Assembly: GCA_018401645.1 (NCBI GenBank)
Contig: JAGYKK010000023.1
Coordinates: 1 to 46,117 of the forward strand
Direction of reading: 5' to 3'
Length of the DNA: 46,117 nt
Origin: Mycobacterium sp.
GTDB lineage: Bacteria > Actinomycetota > Actinomycetes > Mycobacteriales > Mycobacteriaceae
This document shows, in pieces, positions 1 through 9,072 of the stretch. The notes under the pieces are model-generated. The model worked only from the letters and a program-made list of their open reading frames with translations, was not told the DNA's origin and searched no databases. How positions within the stretch are numbered: the first letter of the stretch is position 1; each line of letters opens with the position of its first letter. Made by a program: the position numbers and the translations under genes.

Positions 1-819
1 CGTGCGCTGACCGCCAATCCCGCCCTGGACAAGTTCACCTTCACCGGCAGTTCGGCGGTCGGTAAGGAGATCGGCAAACTCGCGGCCGAGAAGCTCAAGC
101 CGTGCACGCTGGAGTTGGGCGGCAAGTCCGCGGCGATCATCCTCGAGGACGCCGAAATCGACGCCACCCTGCCGATGCTGCTGTTCGCCGGACTGATGAA
201 CTGCGGCCAGGCCTGCGTGGGCCAGACCCGCATCCTGGCTCCCCGGTCGCGCTACGACGAGATCGTCGAGAAGATCGCCGCGGCGGTGGCCGCGATGCCC
301 GTCGGTATGCCGGATGATCCGGCCGCCGCGATCGGACCGCTGATCAGTTCCAAGCAGCGCGAACGCGTCGAGGGCTACATCCAGAAGGGCATCGATGAGG
401 GCGCCCGGGTGGTCGCCGGTGGCGGTCGCCCGGAGGGCCTGGACAGCGGTTGGTTCGTGCAACCCACCGTATTTGCCGACGTCGACAACTCCATGACCAT
501 CGCCCAGGAGGAGATCTTCGGGCCGGTGCTGTCGATCATCGCCTACGACACCGAGGAGGACGCGATTCGTATCGCCAACGACTCGGTGTACGGCCTGGCC
601 GGCAGCGTCTGGACGTCGGACAACGACAAGGCGATGAAGATCGCCTCACGGATCCGCACCGGCACCTACGCGGTGAACATGTACGCCTTCGATCCGGGCG
701 CGCCGTTCGGCGGTTACAAGAACTCCGGAATCGGCCGCGAGAACGGGCCCGAGGGCATCGAGCAGTACGTCGAACTCAAGAGCGTGCTGCTGCCGTTCGG
801 GTACACCCCGCAGCTCTGA
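1..819 (+). CDS. Aldehyde dehydrogenase, NAD(P)-dependent (5' end outside window)
   Basis: The reading frame is open from base 1 to a TGA at 817-819, giving the last 272 residues of a protein of roughly 480-500. Family landmarks are in order: FTGSSAVG (coenzyme-binding loop), LELGGKS with the general-base Glu, then GQACVGQTR with the catalytic Cys, EEIFGPVLS, and the C-terminal PFGGYKNSGIGRENG followed by the oligomerisation tail. The enzyme oxidises an aldehyde to the carboxylic acid. The substrate cannot be read from sequence. The downstream acyl-CoA genes would fit a fatty or side-chain aldehyde, but that is inference. The frame is clean with typical mycobacterial codon use. The true start is upstream of the window. 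Confidence 0.95.
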   Translation, partial: RALTANPALDKFTFTGSSAVGKEIGKLAAEKLKPCTLELGGKSAAIILEDAEIDATLPMLLFAGLMNCGQACVGQTRILAPRSRYDEIVEKIAAAVAAMPVGMPDDPAAAIGPLISSKQRERVEGYIQKGIDEGARVVAGGGRPEGLDSGWFVQPTVFADVDNSMTIAQEEIFGPVLSIIAYDTEEDAIRIANDSVYGLAGSVWTSDNDKAMKIASRIRTGTYAVNMYAFDPGAPFGGYKNSGIGRENGPEGIEQYVELKSVLLPFGYTPQL

Positions 820-880
820 CGAGCAGGCGCTTGGCTCACCCGCCACATTCGAGTAACCCCACCCATCCCTGCAGGGTTCT

Positions 881-905
881 GGGGTCATTATCCTGATGTG
901 ACCCC
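881..905. promoter_or_regulatory. Inverted repeat GGGGTCA-N11-TGACCCC in the gap after the aldehyde dehydrogenase
   Basis: Two perfect 7-base arms (881-887 and 899-905) are separated by 11 bases. A perfect 10-bp palindrome CCCTGCAGGG lies just upstream at 867-876. The pair sits 60-90 bp past the dehydrogenase stop and about 70 bp before the start of the exported hydrolase. It could be a weak transcription terminator, although no U-run follows, or an operator for the next gene. The symmetry is visible; the role is inferred. Confidence 0.35.
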
Positions 906-974
906 GAACGCTGTTGCCGTCGTGTTGGGTAGGCGATGGCATTCGGCCGCGGGCCCAAAATTCATGGAGGAAAT

Positions 975-3512
975 GTGGGCGCAGCACGCTTTGTCGGTCG
1001 GGTCGGCGGGTTGGCGGTGGCTCTCGGCGTGGGGGCGGCCGTGTTCTACGCCGGCGGGGGTCGCCTCGGCTGACATCTCCGATCGCGGTGCGCGGGGCGC
1101 CGATACCGCCGACTCCCGGTCATCCCCATCCGCGTCATCCCCATCCGTTCGGACCCGGCCCCCAGCCCGCCGAGCCAGCCCCGGTGCCGGCCGGGGTGCG
1201 CCACCTGGAGCAACGATCGCGCGCGCCGCATCACCCCGGCTGAGCGCCCCGTCAATCACCGCGCCCGCTGGTGTGGCCCGCCGCGTCGCGGCGCTGGCGG
1301 TCGTGGATCGGAGTCGGTGACGAACAGCGTTGCGGCCGATGACTTCACGGTCGCGCCGCCGGAGGTGGAACTGCCGGAGCCGGCTGGGCCGGAAGTCAGG
1401 TTGCTCATCGATCCGGTGCCCGATCCGCTGGGCCGGCCGACTCCCCGGCGGCCTGGGCGCTACCGGGCCGCCGCCCGCCGCGAACCGCTGAGCAGGGCCG
1501 TCCGCAGTGCCCCGGCCACGCAGGTGACTTCTTCGGCGACAGTAACCTCTCGGCACAGGTGACCAGCGGCAGGCTCACCGTCGACCCGACGGTGACCATC
1601 GTCGACGGCATCATCCAGGGCCACCTGCAAGCGGTGAGTTCACGCGGTTTGACGATGACCTACACCGCCCTCGGTGAAGCCTGCGGGTTCGACTGCACAT
1701 TGGGCGAAGGCGGCGGCAAGATCAGCCTGGGTACGGTGCCGGTCAGCCCCGGACGGTCCCACCGACGACTGACCCGCAGAGTTTCACGATCCTGCCCTAC
1801 GCCAACTGGCTGGACGGCGACGCTAAGGGCACCCAGACCTTCAGTGTGCGAGTCAGTGAAGTCACCGCCCTCGACTCGTTCTTGACCGGCATTCCGCTCA
1901 TCGGGTTGGTGGCCGCACCCGTCATCGACCTGCTTCAGACGCTGCCCCTGATCGGCGACCTCCTCGCACCCCTCATCGGCGCGTCGATGGTGGCCCGGAT
2001 CACCGTCGACGTCGCGTCCCTGGCACCGTCGGACACCCCGGTGGCGTTGACCTACCTGGTCACTTCTTTCGACGGCGTCGGGATCAGCACCAACTTCTTC
2101 CCGGCGGCAGGCCTGAGTGCCGGGGGCACCGCACCGACGGTCATCACCATGTCGGGCTTGGGCGGGGGGGCCTATTCCGATCCGTACACCGACCGCGTCT
2201 TCGACATCGAAGGACAGGATTACGACCTTCCGTCCGTCAGGGTGCTTCGCAACGACGGCTACAACGTGGTGAGCGCGACCCCACGCGGTGTGCGGAACTC
2301 CGGGGGCATCATGCAACTGGACAACCCGTTCTTCGAAGGCCGCGACATGTCCGCGGTCATCGACTTCATCGCGCTGAAACTCCCGCGACCCTCGACGGCC
2401 CCAACGACCCGGCGGTCGGCATGGTGGGCGCTCCTACGGCGGCGGCATCCAGTTGGTGGTCGCCGGCAGCGATCCGCGCATCGACGCCATCACGCCCGAA
2501 AACACCTGGAACTCGCTGAATGCCTCGCTCTACCCCGATAACACCTGGAAGACGTCCTACGGGTCAGTGCTGTACCTGGCGTTGGTTGTCACCGGCGCCC
2601 GCGTCAATAGCCTGGTCCCCCGCGCAGTTTTGACCGGCAACCTGTTCGGCCGGATCTCTGAGACCGCGCAGGCGGCGTTGGCCAGCAGTGGTCCGACCGC
2701 GCTGCTGAACACGTTGAGGGCCCCGACGCTGCTGACCCAGGGAATCCAAGAGGCCCTGTTCCCGCTCCGGCAGTCGCTGGACAACGCCGAAACCATCCTC
2801 GGCAACGGCTCCGGCACCCCGGTCAAGGTGGCCTGGTACTGCGGCGGCCACGGCATATGTCTGGACCCCCCAAATCCCGATCAGGAGGCGATCCTGCTCG
2901 CCGACACCCTCAACTGGCTTACCCAGTACGTCAAGAGGCAAAGCGGTGGAAGCAGCATCTGCAAACTTCCAGTGGTTCGACCAGCTCGGTGGCTATTACT
3001 TCTCGGACAAGCTGCCGTACCAGTCCGGGTTCAACAACCGCCCGGACATCACCGCCACCTCGCCCGGAGGTCTGCTGCCTGTCGTGCCACTCCTCGGCGG
3101 CTCGAACAGTTTCTTCGCCCTGCCCTACTCGCTCGGCGGCGGATCTGTGGCGCGCAACGCGATCAATGTGCCGGTCACGGTCGGGCCAGGCACACAGGTT
3201 GTCGGCGCGCCTGCGGTGAGCATCACCTACCAGGGATTGGGCACCACCCGGGCGGTCTTCGCGCAAGTCGTCGACGACAGCACCGGCCGGGTTCTCGGTA
3301 ACGTCGTGACTCCGGTGCCGGTGACGCTGGACGGCAGGCAACACACGCTGACCATGGACCTGTCGGACATCGTCTACACCAACGCAAGCGCCGACTCCCG
3401 CACGCTGACCGTGCAGATCACCAGTTCGGCGACGGCCTTCGAAAACTTCACCTCGTTTGGGCTGATGAATATCTCAGATATCGGCGTGACGATGCCGAAT
3501 CGCACGGCCTAG
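975..3512 (+). pseudogene. Exported CocE/NonD (S15-type) alpha/beta hydrolase, frame-disrupted
   Basis: A GTG at 975 follows GGAGG at 966-970 and opens a signal peptide with the core GRVGGLAVALGVGAAV. A Pro/Ser/Ala-rich linker follows. The body resembles secreted mycobacterial S15/CocE-like serine hydrolases: segment SFTILPYANWLDGD, catalytic-Ser loop rebuilt as GASYGGG near 2433-2450, a likely catalytic His in CGGHGIC near 2850, and a C-terminal beta-sandwich ending at 3512. Frames change near 1050, between about 1300 and 1560, near 1750 (two closely spaced changes or one deletion), at about 2386 and 2435 (each apparently one base missing), and near 2945 (one extra base). Protein similarity continues across each break, so errors or very recent decay are more likely than an ancient pseudogene. 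It would hydrolyse an ester or amide outside the membrane. The substrate is unknown. Confidence 0.75.
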
Positions 3513-3967
3513 AACAACACCCGGGCGATCATCTCGGCGACCGCCGCCGGTTTGTCCACACCGTCGATCTCAATGGTGTGGCGCACCGTCAGGTCGACGG
3601 TGCCTGCGTCCTTGGCGACGGCGTCGGCCAACTCCGAGCGCACCCGGATCCGGCTGCCGACCGGCACCGCGGACAGAAACCGGACTTTGTTGAGTCCGTA
3701 ATTGATGACTAACTGTGCGTTCTGCACACGGAAGTTGTCCTTGCTCAACGCGGGAATCAGCGACAGCGTGAGGAACCCGTGCGCGATCGGCGCGCCATAG
3801 GGACTCTCGTTCTTGGCCCGTTCGACGTCGACGTGGATCCACTGATGGTCGCCGGTGACGTCGGCGAAGTCGTTGATGCGCTGCTGGTCGATCTCCAGCC
3901 AATCGCTGACGCCGAGTTCGGAGCCAACCAGCGATACCGCGTCGTTGATGGAGGAGATGAGCTTCAT
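3509..3967 (-). CDS. MaoC-like (R)-specific hydratase/dehydratase, HtdZ (Rv0130)-like
   Basis: This intact 152-residue single-hotdog protein carries the hydratase-2 signature as FADVTGDHQWIHVDVERA, with the Asp/His catalytic pair, followed by YGAPIAHGFLTLSLIP and INYGLNKVRF. These blocks and the length resemble what I recall of M. tuberculosis HtdZ (Rv0130). It would hydrate trans-2-enoyl thioesters or dehydrate 3-hydroxyacyl thioesters in the cytoplasm. It is convergent with the exported hydrolase (4-bp overlap of ends) and divergent from the thioesterase gene, with a 170-bp spacer. It probably supplies the hydration step for the adjacent acyl-CoA dehydrogenases, although it is not co-transcribed with them. 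Confidence 0.88.
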   Translation of the reverse strand: MKLISSINDAVSLVGSELGVSDWLEIDQQRINDFADVTGDHQWIHVDVERAKNESPYGAPIAHGFLTLSLIPALSKDNFRVQNAQLVINYGLNKVRFLSAVPVGSRIRVRSELADAVAKDAGTVDLTVRHTIEIDGVDKPAAVAEMIARVLF

Positions 3968-4124
3968 GGGATGCAGCCTAGGGTGCGTCTCCCCGGGCTA
4001 TGACATTCGCCATAGCACGCACCCCGGATTGCCCTCACACCCCAGTTCAGCGCCCTGTTATCGGTTGGTTACCGACAACTCGGGCGCGTCGCGGCTTGCA
4101 CGCCCGCAGGCCCGCCCATACCGT

Positions 4125-4140
4125 CATAACCGTAGTTATG
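4125..4140. promoter_or_regulatory. Perfect palindrome CATAAC-CGTA-GTTATG upstream of the acyl-CoA operon
   Basis: A 16-bp sequence has two perfect 6-base arms around CGTA. It lies in the 170-bp divergent spacer between the MaoC gene (minus) and the thioesterase/FadE operon (plus). Its A+T content stands out from its surroundings. Size and position fit a dimeric repressor site, for example of the TetR family that often controls mycobacterial fatty-acid operons. No regulator gene is adjacent, so the partner is unknown. The symmetry is seen; the function is inferred. Confidence 0.4.
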
Positions 4141-5158
4141 TTCCAGAACGAAACTGATGAGGAGACCGACCGTGTGGCTGATTGAGATCAGCGTCGCCGG
4201 CCGCACCATCACCCGTCGCGTGCCCGGCCGACGCCGGGGTTTGTTCGGACTGGACGGACGCGGCCTTCGTTGGCCCGCCACCCTGCTTCGACCGTCTACC
4301 TGAGGTGACCGGTCAGGCCCGCGGCAGCCGGGTGTACCCCCAAGGGGTGGATCCAGAGACACCGATCAGCGTCATCAGACGCTTCGGCATCACCACACTC
4401 GAGCGCGATCCCGCCGAGTTCACCGTGGTGGCCCACATGCCCATCGGCGGGATGCTCAACCCGTTCACCGGTCTGCCGACGGTGGCCGGCTTGGCGGTCT
4501 TGGTCGATGACGTGGCCGGCCGGGTCAACTACGACCGCTGCGGCCGAGGGCAATGGACGGTGTCCAGCGAACTGGTCGTGGAGATGAGTCCCGGCGCCGT
4601 CGCCAGCATCCTTTCCGCCCCCGGTGAACCGGTGATGGCCAGCGCGCGGCCGCTGGGCCCGGCCGGCGCCACCTTGCTCTCGGTGTGCACGCTCACCCAC
4701 TGCGGCATCGTCATCGGCGGCGGTACCGTACGGACCGTGCCGGTCGACGGCGGGCCCGACGAGCCGAGGGTTCCGGGGACGATCCGCTGGTCCGCACCGC
4801 AACGACCGCCCTTTCCGAATTGATGGCCCTCGGGCCCCCGAGCATCGAGGACGCAACACAGCGACTGCATCAGCGGCCTGATCCGATGGTCAACAACCTG
4901 ATTGGGATCGTCCACGGCGGCGTCAGCAGCGCCGGATTGGAACTGGTGGCCGCAGCGGCTATCAACCATGAGCAGGCCGAGCCGTTCCGAACGGCCTCAA
5001 TTCGGGTCAACTTCCTACGGCCGTTCATCGCCGGTGCACAATCTGTCTATGAGGGAACGGCTCTGCGAATCGGCCGCACGTCGGCCATCGGCGACGCGAA
5101 GGCGATCGGCGACGATGGAAAAACCGCGATCATCGCCCGCGTCACCGGCTACCGGTGA
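4138..5158 (+). CDS. Double-hotdog acyl-CoA thioesterase (PaaI/hotdog superfamily), one frameshift
   Basis: Two hotdog domains can be read. The first (about 4330-4750) contains ISVIRRFGITTLER and HMPIGGMLNPFTGLPTVAGLAVLVDD. The second (about 4800-5155) contains MVNNLIGIVHGGVSSAGLE and the C-terminal IRVNFLRPFIAG. They are in different frames, with the switch near 4760-4790 consistent with one missing base. The start is uncertain: an ATG at 4138, ATG at 4156 or GTG at 4172 are possible, and the first 60 codons may hold another indel. The product would hydrolyse acyl-CoA thioesters. Its stop overlaps the next start as GTGA at 5155-5158, so it is the first gene of a FadE operon. The double-hotdog architecture is an inference from the spacing of the two domains. 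Confidence 0.72.
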
Positions 5159-6326
5159 GTGTCGTGGCTGACGACTTCGCCGCACTGTGCGCCAACGAAC
5201 CGGAGTTGGCGAAGCTTCGGGGCGGGCTGCGGGATTTTCTGGCCGCTGATCGCGCCGAGTTCGGCTGGCAGCCGGCCGTCGACGCGTGGCTGTCAGATTG
5301 GGATGAACCGTTCAGCGCGCGGCTCGGCGATGCCGGCTTTGTCGGGCTGACGATTCCGAAGGAGTACGGCGGCCAAGGTCTGGGTCATCTGCACCGCTAC
5401 GTGGTGGCCGAGGAACTGCTGGCTTGCGGTGCGCCGGTGGCAGCGCACTGGATTGCCGACCGTCAGGTCGGGCCGGGTCTGCTGTCCTACGGCACTGAGG
5501 AACAACGTCGGCGGATCCTCCCGAAAATCGCTGCGGGGCGGTATTTCTCGGCAATCGGAATGAGCGAACCACAGGCGGGCTCGACCTCGCGGCGGCCGCC
5601 ACCAAAGCCGTTCGGACCGATGGCGGATGGGTGCTGTCGGGCACGAAGGTGTGGACCAGCGGTGCACACCTGGCCCATCAGGTCGTCGTTCTGGCCCGAA
5701 CCAGCCCACTCGACCCGCAGCACCGGCACGCCGGCTTCAGCCAGTTCATCGTGCCGACCGACTCGCCCGGACTCGACATCAGCCCGATCGTGCTGATGTC
5801 GGGAGAGCAGCATTTCAACGAGATCACCTTCGACGAGGTTTTCATCGACGACACCAACTTCCTCGGCAAGGAAGGCGACGGCTGGCGCCAGGTCACCGCG
5901 GAGTTGTCCTTCGAGCGCAGCGGCCCGGAACGCATCCTCAGCACCGCGCCACTGCTGACCGCACTGGTGCGAGTCCTGGCGAAGGAGCCTGACCGTGATG
6001 ACCACGCCGTCGCGGCACTGGGAGACCTGATGGCACGGGTGATTTCGCTGCGCCAGTTGTCGGTATCGGTGGCCCGCGCGCTGACTCAGGGACGGTCCCC
6101 GGCGAACGAGGCCGCGTTGGTCAAGGACCTCGGTACCCGCTTCGAACAGCAGTCGGTGGAGTTGGCTGCCGACCTACTGTCCTATGTCGGTGCCGATGTC
6201 GACGATCGCTCCCACGTCGCGACCCTTGTCGAAACCGCGCGGTCACACGCACCGATGTTCACCCTGCGCGGCGGGACCAACGAGGTGCTGCGCGGCATGG
6301 TGGCACGCGGCATGGGGTTGCGCTAG
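5155..6326 (+). CDS. Acyl-CoA dehydrogenase FadE (subunit of a likely pair), one frameshift
   Basis: This FAD-dependent acyl-CoA dehydrogenase has about 390 residues. The N-terminal part shows GFVGLTIPKEYGGQG and IGMSEPQAGS. One base appears to be missing near 5581, after which the second frame continues with GWVLSGTKVWTSGAH (FAD/substrate region) and ends FTLRGGTNEVLRGMVARGMGLR. The GGTNEV ending is the type seen in one subunit class of paired mycobacterial FadE enzymes. The start GTG at 5155 overlaps the thioesterase stop, and the stop TAG overlaps the next GTG at 6326, so translation with the partner dehydrogenase is probably coupled. It would introduce the alpha-beta double bond in an acyl-CoA. 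The chain type is unknown. Confidence 0.88.
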
Positions 6327-7360
6327 TGGCTGTGCTCAGCGGGGGTGTCTTCGACAGTGCGCCCGATGATTTGAGCGATCTGCGCAATCTGGCCGACGAG
6401 ATCGGTGAGCGTTCGTTCGCTGAACGGATCGGCCACCGCGGGCTCCCGGACTCGTTCGACAGCGCAGCCTGGCGCCACCTCGAGGACGCTGGACTGACCC
6501 GACTGGACAGCAATGTCGAATCCGGTGGCGGCCCAGTCGAAGTCGCGGTGATCCTTCGTTCGTTGGCTCGCCACTGCGTCACGGTTCCGCTTGCCGAGAC
6601 CGACGTGTTGGCCGGTTGGCTGGCCGCACGTGCCGGACTGGAGGTGCCCGACAGTGGTCCGTTGACCATTGCCACCGGGCTGCAGTCAGTGCCGTACGCG
6701 GCGGATGCCGCCGCGGTGGTGCTGGCCCTGCCCGACGGCGACCGGCTGCGGGTCGCCGTGCGAAGCCCGGAGGAACTCTCGATCACGAGGGGCCACAACC
6801 CCGGCGGTGAGCCTCGCGACGCGATTGGCACCGAACTGCCGGCGAGTGCCTTCGTCACCGTCGACGCCGCGGTCGAACTCTCTCGGCGCGGTGCCTGGGC
6901 GCGCTGTGTTCAGATCATCGGCGCACTGGATGCCGCCGTCGAGTTCTCGGTGGCCCACACCCGCGAGCGCGAACAGTTCGGCCGTCCGCTGAGCGCGCTG
7001 CAGTCGGTGCAGCACACCCTGGCGTCGATGGCCGGCGAGATCGAACGGGCCCGCGCGGCGGCAGACCTTGCAGTGGTGGCGGCGGCCGATCACGGCTTCG
7101 ACAGCCCGCAGGCCGACTACGCCGTGACAGTGACCAAAGTGACGTTGGGCCAAGTGGTCCCGATCGTCGTCACCGCGGCCCATCAGTTGCACGGCGCCAT
7201 CGGAGTGACCATCGAGCACCGACTCTGGCTGGCGACCCAGCGGGCCCGCAGCTGGATCGGTGAGTTCGGCGATACCGCGCATCACGCCCTAAGGCTGGGC
7301 CGGCTGGCCCTGGCCGCCGACGACCCGTGGGACCTGATCATCGGCAGCGCAACAACCTGA
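6326..7360 (+). CDS. Acyl-CoA dehydrogenase FadE (partner subunit)
   Basis: This intact 344-residue acyl-CoA dehydrogenase-like protein overlaps the preceding FadE by one base. It is shorter than a classic homotetrameric enzyme and has a weak N-terminal domain. The C-terminal four-helix part is clear: VAHTREREQFGRPLSALQSVQH (FAD-contacting Arg/Gln region) and HGAIGVTIEHRLWLATQRAR. The TIEH motif is equivalent to the TWEH motif of many mycobacterial paired FadE subunits. Together with the GGTNEV-type subunit upstream it probably forms an alpha2beta2 dehydrogenase, the architecture known for cholesterol side-chain enzymes (FadE26-27, FadE28-29). Pairing is inferred from gene order and complementary motifs. 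Confidence 0.9.
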   Translation: MAVLSGGVFDSAPDDLSDLRNLADEIGERSFAERIGHRGLPDSFDSAAWRHLEDAGLTRLDSNVESGGGPVEVAVILRSLARHCVTVPLAETDVLAGWLAARAGLEVPDSGPLTIATGLQSVPYAADAAAVVLALPDGDRLRVAVRSPEELSITRGHNPGGEPRDAIGTELPASAFVTVDAAVELSRRGAWARCVQIIGALDAAVEFSVAHTREREQFGRPLSALQSVQHTLASMAGEIERARAAADLAVVAAADHGFDSPQADYAVTVTKVTLGQVVPIVVTAAHQLHGAIGVTIEHRLWLATQRARSWIGEFGDTAHHALRLGRLALAADDPWDLIIGSATT

Positions 7361-7365
7361 TTCCC

Positions 7366-8145
7366 TCAGGTGCCGGTCCAGTTCGGCGCGCGCTTCTCGG
7401 CGAAGGCGACCGCACCCTCCCGGGCGTCCTTGGATGCGAACACCGGCATGATGATTTTCGTCTGCTCAGCCCACTGCTGTTCGGGAGCCCAGCCGCGCGA
7501 CTCGACGATGACCCGCTTGGTGGCGGCGACGGCCAATGGGCCGTTGGCGGTGATCCGTTCGGCCAGTTCGATCGCCGCCTCCAACGCGTGTCCCGGCTCG
7601 GCGAGGACGTTGACCAAACCCAGTTCGTGCGCCCGTTCGGCAGGCAGGTTGTCGCCGGTGAGCGCCAACTCCATGGCGATCGCTGACGGGATGCGCTGCG
7701 GCAGGCGCAGCAGCCCACCACCGGCGGCCACCAGGCCGCGCTTGACCTCGGGGATGCCGAATGCGGAATTGCGAGCGGCCACGATGAGGTCGGTGGCCAA
7801 GGCCAACTCCGTGCCACCGGCCAATGCGTAGCCCTCGACGGCGGCGATCAGCGGCTTGACCGGCGGCCGCTCGGTGAAGCCCAGTCCGCGGCCCTTCACC
7901 GCCACGTTCTCGCCGCGGGCGAACGCCTTGAGGTCCATGCCGGCACAGAACGAGCCGCCGGCGCCGGTGATGATGCCCACCGACAGACCGGGGTCGTCAT
8001 CGAGAGTGTCCATCGCGGCCGCCAGGGCGTGGCTGACTGCGGCGTTGACGGAGTTCTTGGCCTCCGGGCGGTTGATGGTGATGATCAGGATGCGGCCGCG
8101 CTGCTCGGTGAGGACGGCCTCCGGGGCACTGGTTTCTTCGCTCAT
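7366..8145 (-). CDS. Enoyl-CoA hydratase/isomerase (crotonase, EchA family)
   Basis: This intact 259-residue crotonase starts at the ATG opening MSEETSAPEAV at 8145. Upstream in-frame codons look non-native. Family motifs are GAGGSFCAGMDLKAF (oxyanion-hole loop), AGGTELALATDLIVAA, and FGIPEVKRGLVAAGGG with the acidic residue region used for water addition. It would hydrate a trans-2-enoyl-CoA in beta-oxidation. It is convergent with the FadE pair (5-bp gap) and divergent from the esterase gene, with only about 25 bp between start codons, so the two promoters must overlap the coding ends. Which EchA paralogue this is cannot be decided here. Confidence 0.93.
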   Translation of the reverse strand: MSEETSAPEAVLTEQRGRILIITINRPEAKNSVNAAVSHALAAAMDTLDDDPGLSVGIITGAGGSFCAGMDLKAFARGENVAVKGRGLGFTERPPVKPLIAAVEGYALAGGTELALATDLIVAARNSAFGIPEVKRGLVAAGGGLLRLPQRIPSAIAMELALTGDNLPAERAHELGLVNVLAEPGHALEAAIELAERITANGPLAVAATKRVIVESRGWAPEQQWAEQTKIIMPVFASKDAREGAVAFAEKRAPNWTGT

Positions 8146-8170
8146 CTGCCCTATCGTAATAATGGCCGTC

Positions 8171-9066
8171 ATGGCCAATGACGTCCGCGCCGACGAGATC
8201 CATCCGGAATTGCGCCGGGTGGCCAGATTCGCGCCGCGCCAAATCGTCTACCCGTGGTCCCTGCCGATCCTGCGCAGACTGTCCATAGCCAGCCGGTCCA
8301 GCAACGACGGCGTCGACGTGATGGATCTACCCGGCGGTGCCGGGGCGCGGCTGTACCGGCCCACCGCCGCGGGGCGCCCACCGCGGCGCTGCTGTGGATC
8401 CACGGCGGCGGTTACCTGCTCGGCAGCCCGGAGCAGGACGATGCGCTGTGCAGGCGGTACGTGCAGCGACTCGGCATCACTGTCGCCGCGGTGCGCTATC
8501 GCCTTGCCGAGCACCCTACCCGATTCCGCTGGAGGACTGCTACCGGGTGCTGACCTGGTTGGCCGGGCTGCCGGGCGTGGATGCCGACCGGATCGCGATC
8601 GGTGGCGCGAGTGCCGGCGGGGGCTGACGGCAGCGTTGAGTTTCCTGGCCCGTGATCGCGGTGAGGTCTCCCCGGCGTTGCAGGTGCTGTCCTATCCGAT
8701 GCTCGACGACCGCACCGTCGGCCCCCGACCTCGAGAAGCCCGGCTTCCGATTGTGGAACGCCCGCAGCAACCGGTTCGGCTGGACGTCCTATCTCGGCGG
8801 GGCCGATCCGGCGGTGGCGGTGCCGGCCCGCCCGCACCGATCTCGTCGGCCTGGCGCCGGCCTGGCTCGGGGTGGGCACCCTGGACCTGTTCTGCGCAGA
8901 AGACCTGGCCTACGCCGCCCGACTCAACGCCGCCGGCGTGGAGTGTGAGGTGCACGAGGTGCCTGGGGCATTCCATGGATTCGACGGACTGGCACCCAAA
9001 GCCGCTGTCTCACAGGCCTACTTCGACAGCCAGTGCGCGAGCCTCAGCCGCGCCTTGACGGTGTGA
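8171..9066 (+). pseudogene. Alpha/beta hydrolase, hormone-sensitive-lipase type (LipH/acetyl-esterase-like), frame-disrupted
   Basis: The gene runs from an ATG at 8171 (an alternative ATG lies at 8162) to a TGA at 9064-9066. HSL-family landmarks appear across three frames: oxyanion motif LLWIHGGGYLLGS near 8390-8425, nucleophile elbow IGGASAGGG near 8600-8625, catalytic Asp region LDLFCAEDLAYAA near 8880, and catalytic His in GAFHGFDGL near 8970. Frame changes fall near 8365, 8515, 8625, 8720 and 8832, most next to C or G runs. Restoring one base at each gives a protein of about 300 residues. It would hydrolyse short or medium acyl esters in the cytosol and could feed the acyl-CoA genes around it. 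Five indels within 900 bases point to sequence error or recent loss. Confidence 0.75.
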
Positions 9067-9072
9067 GTCCCG

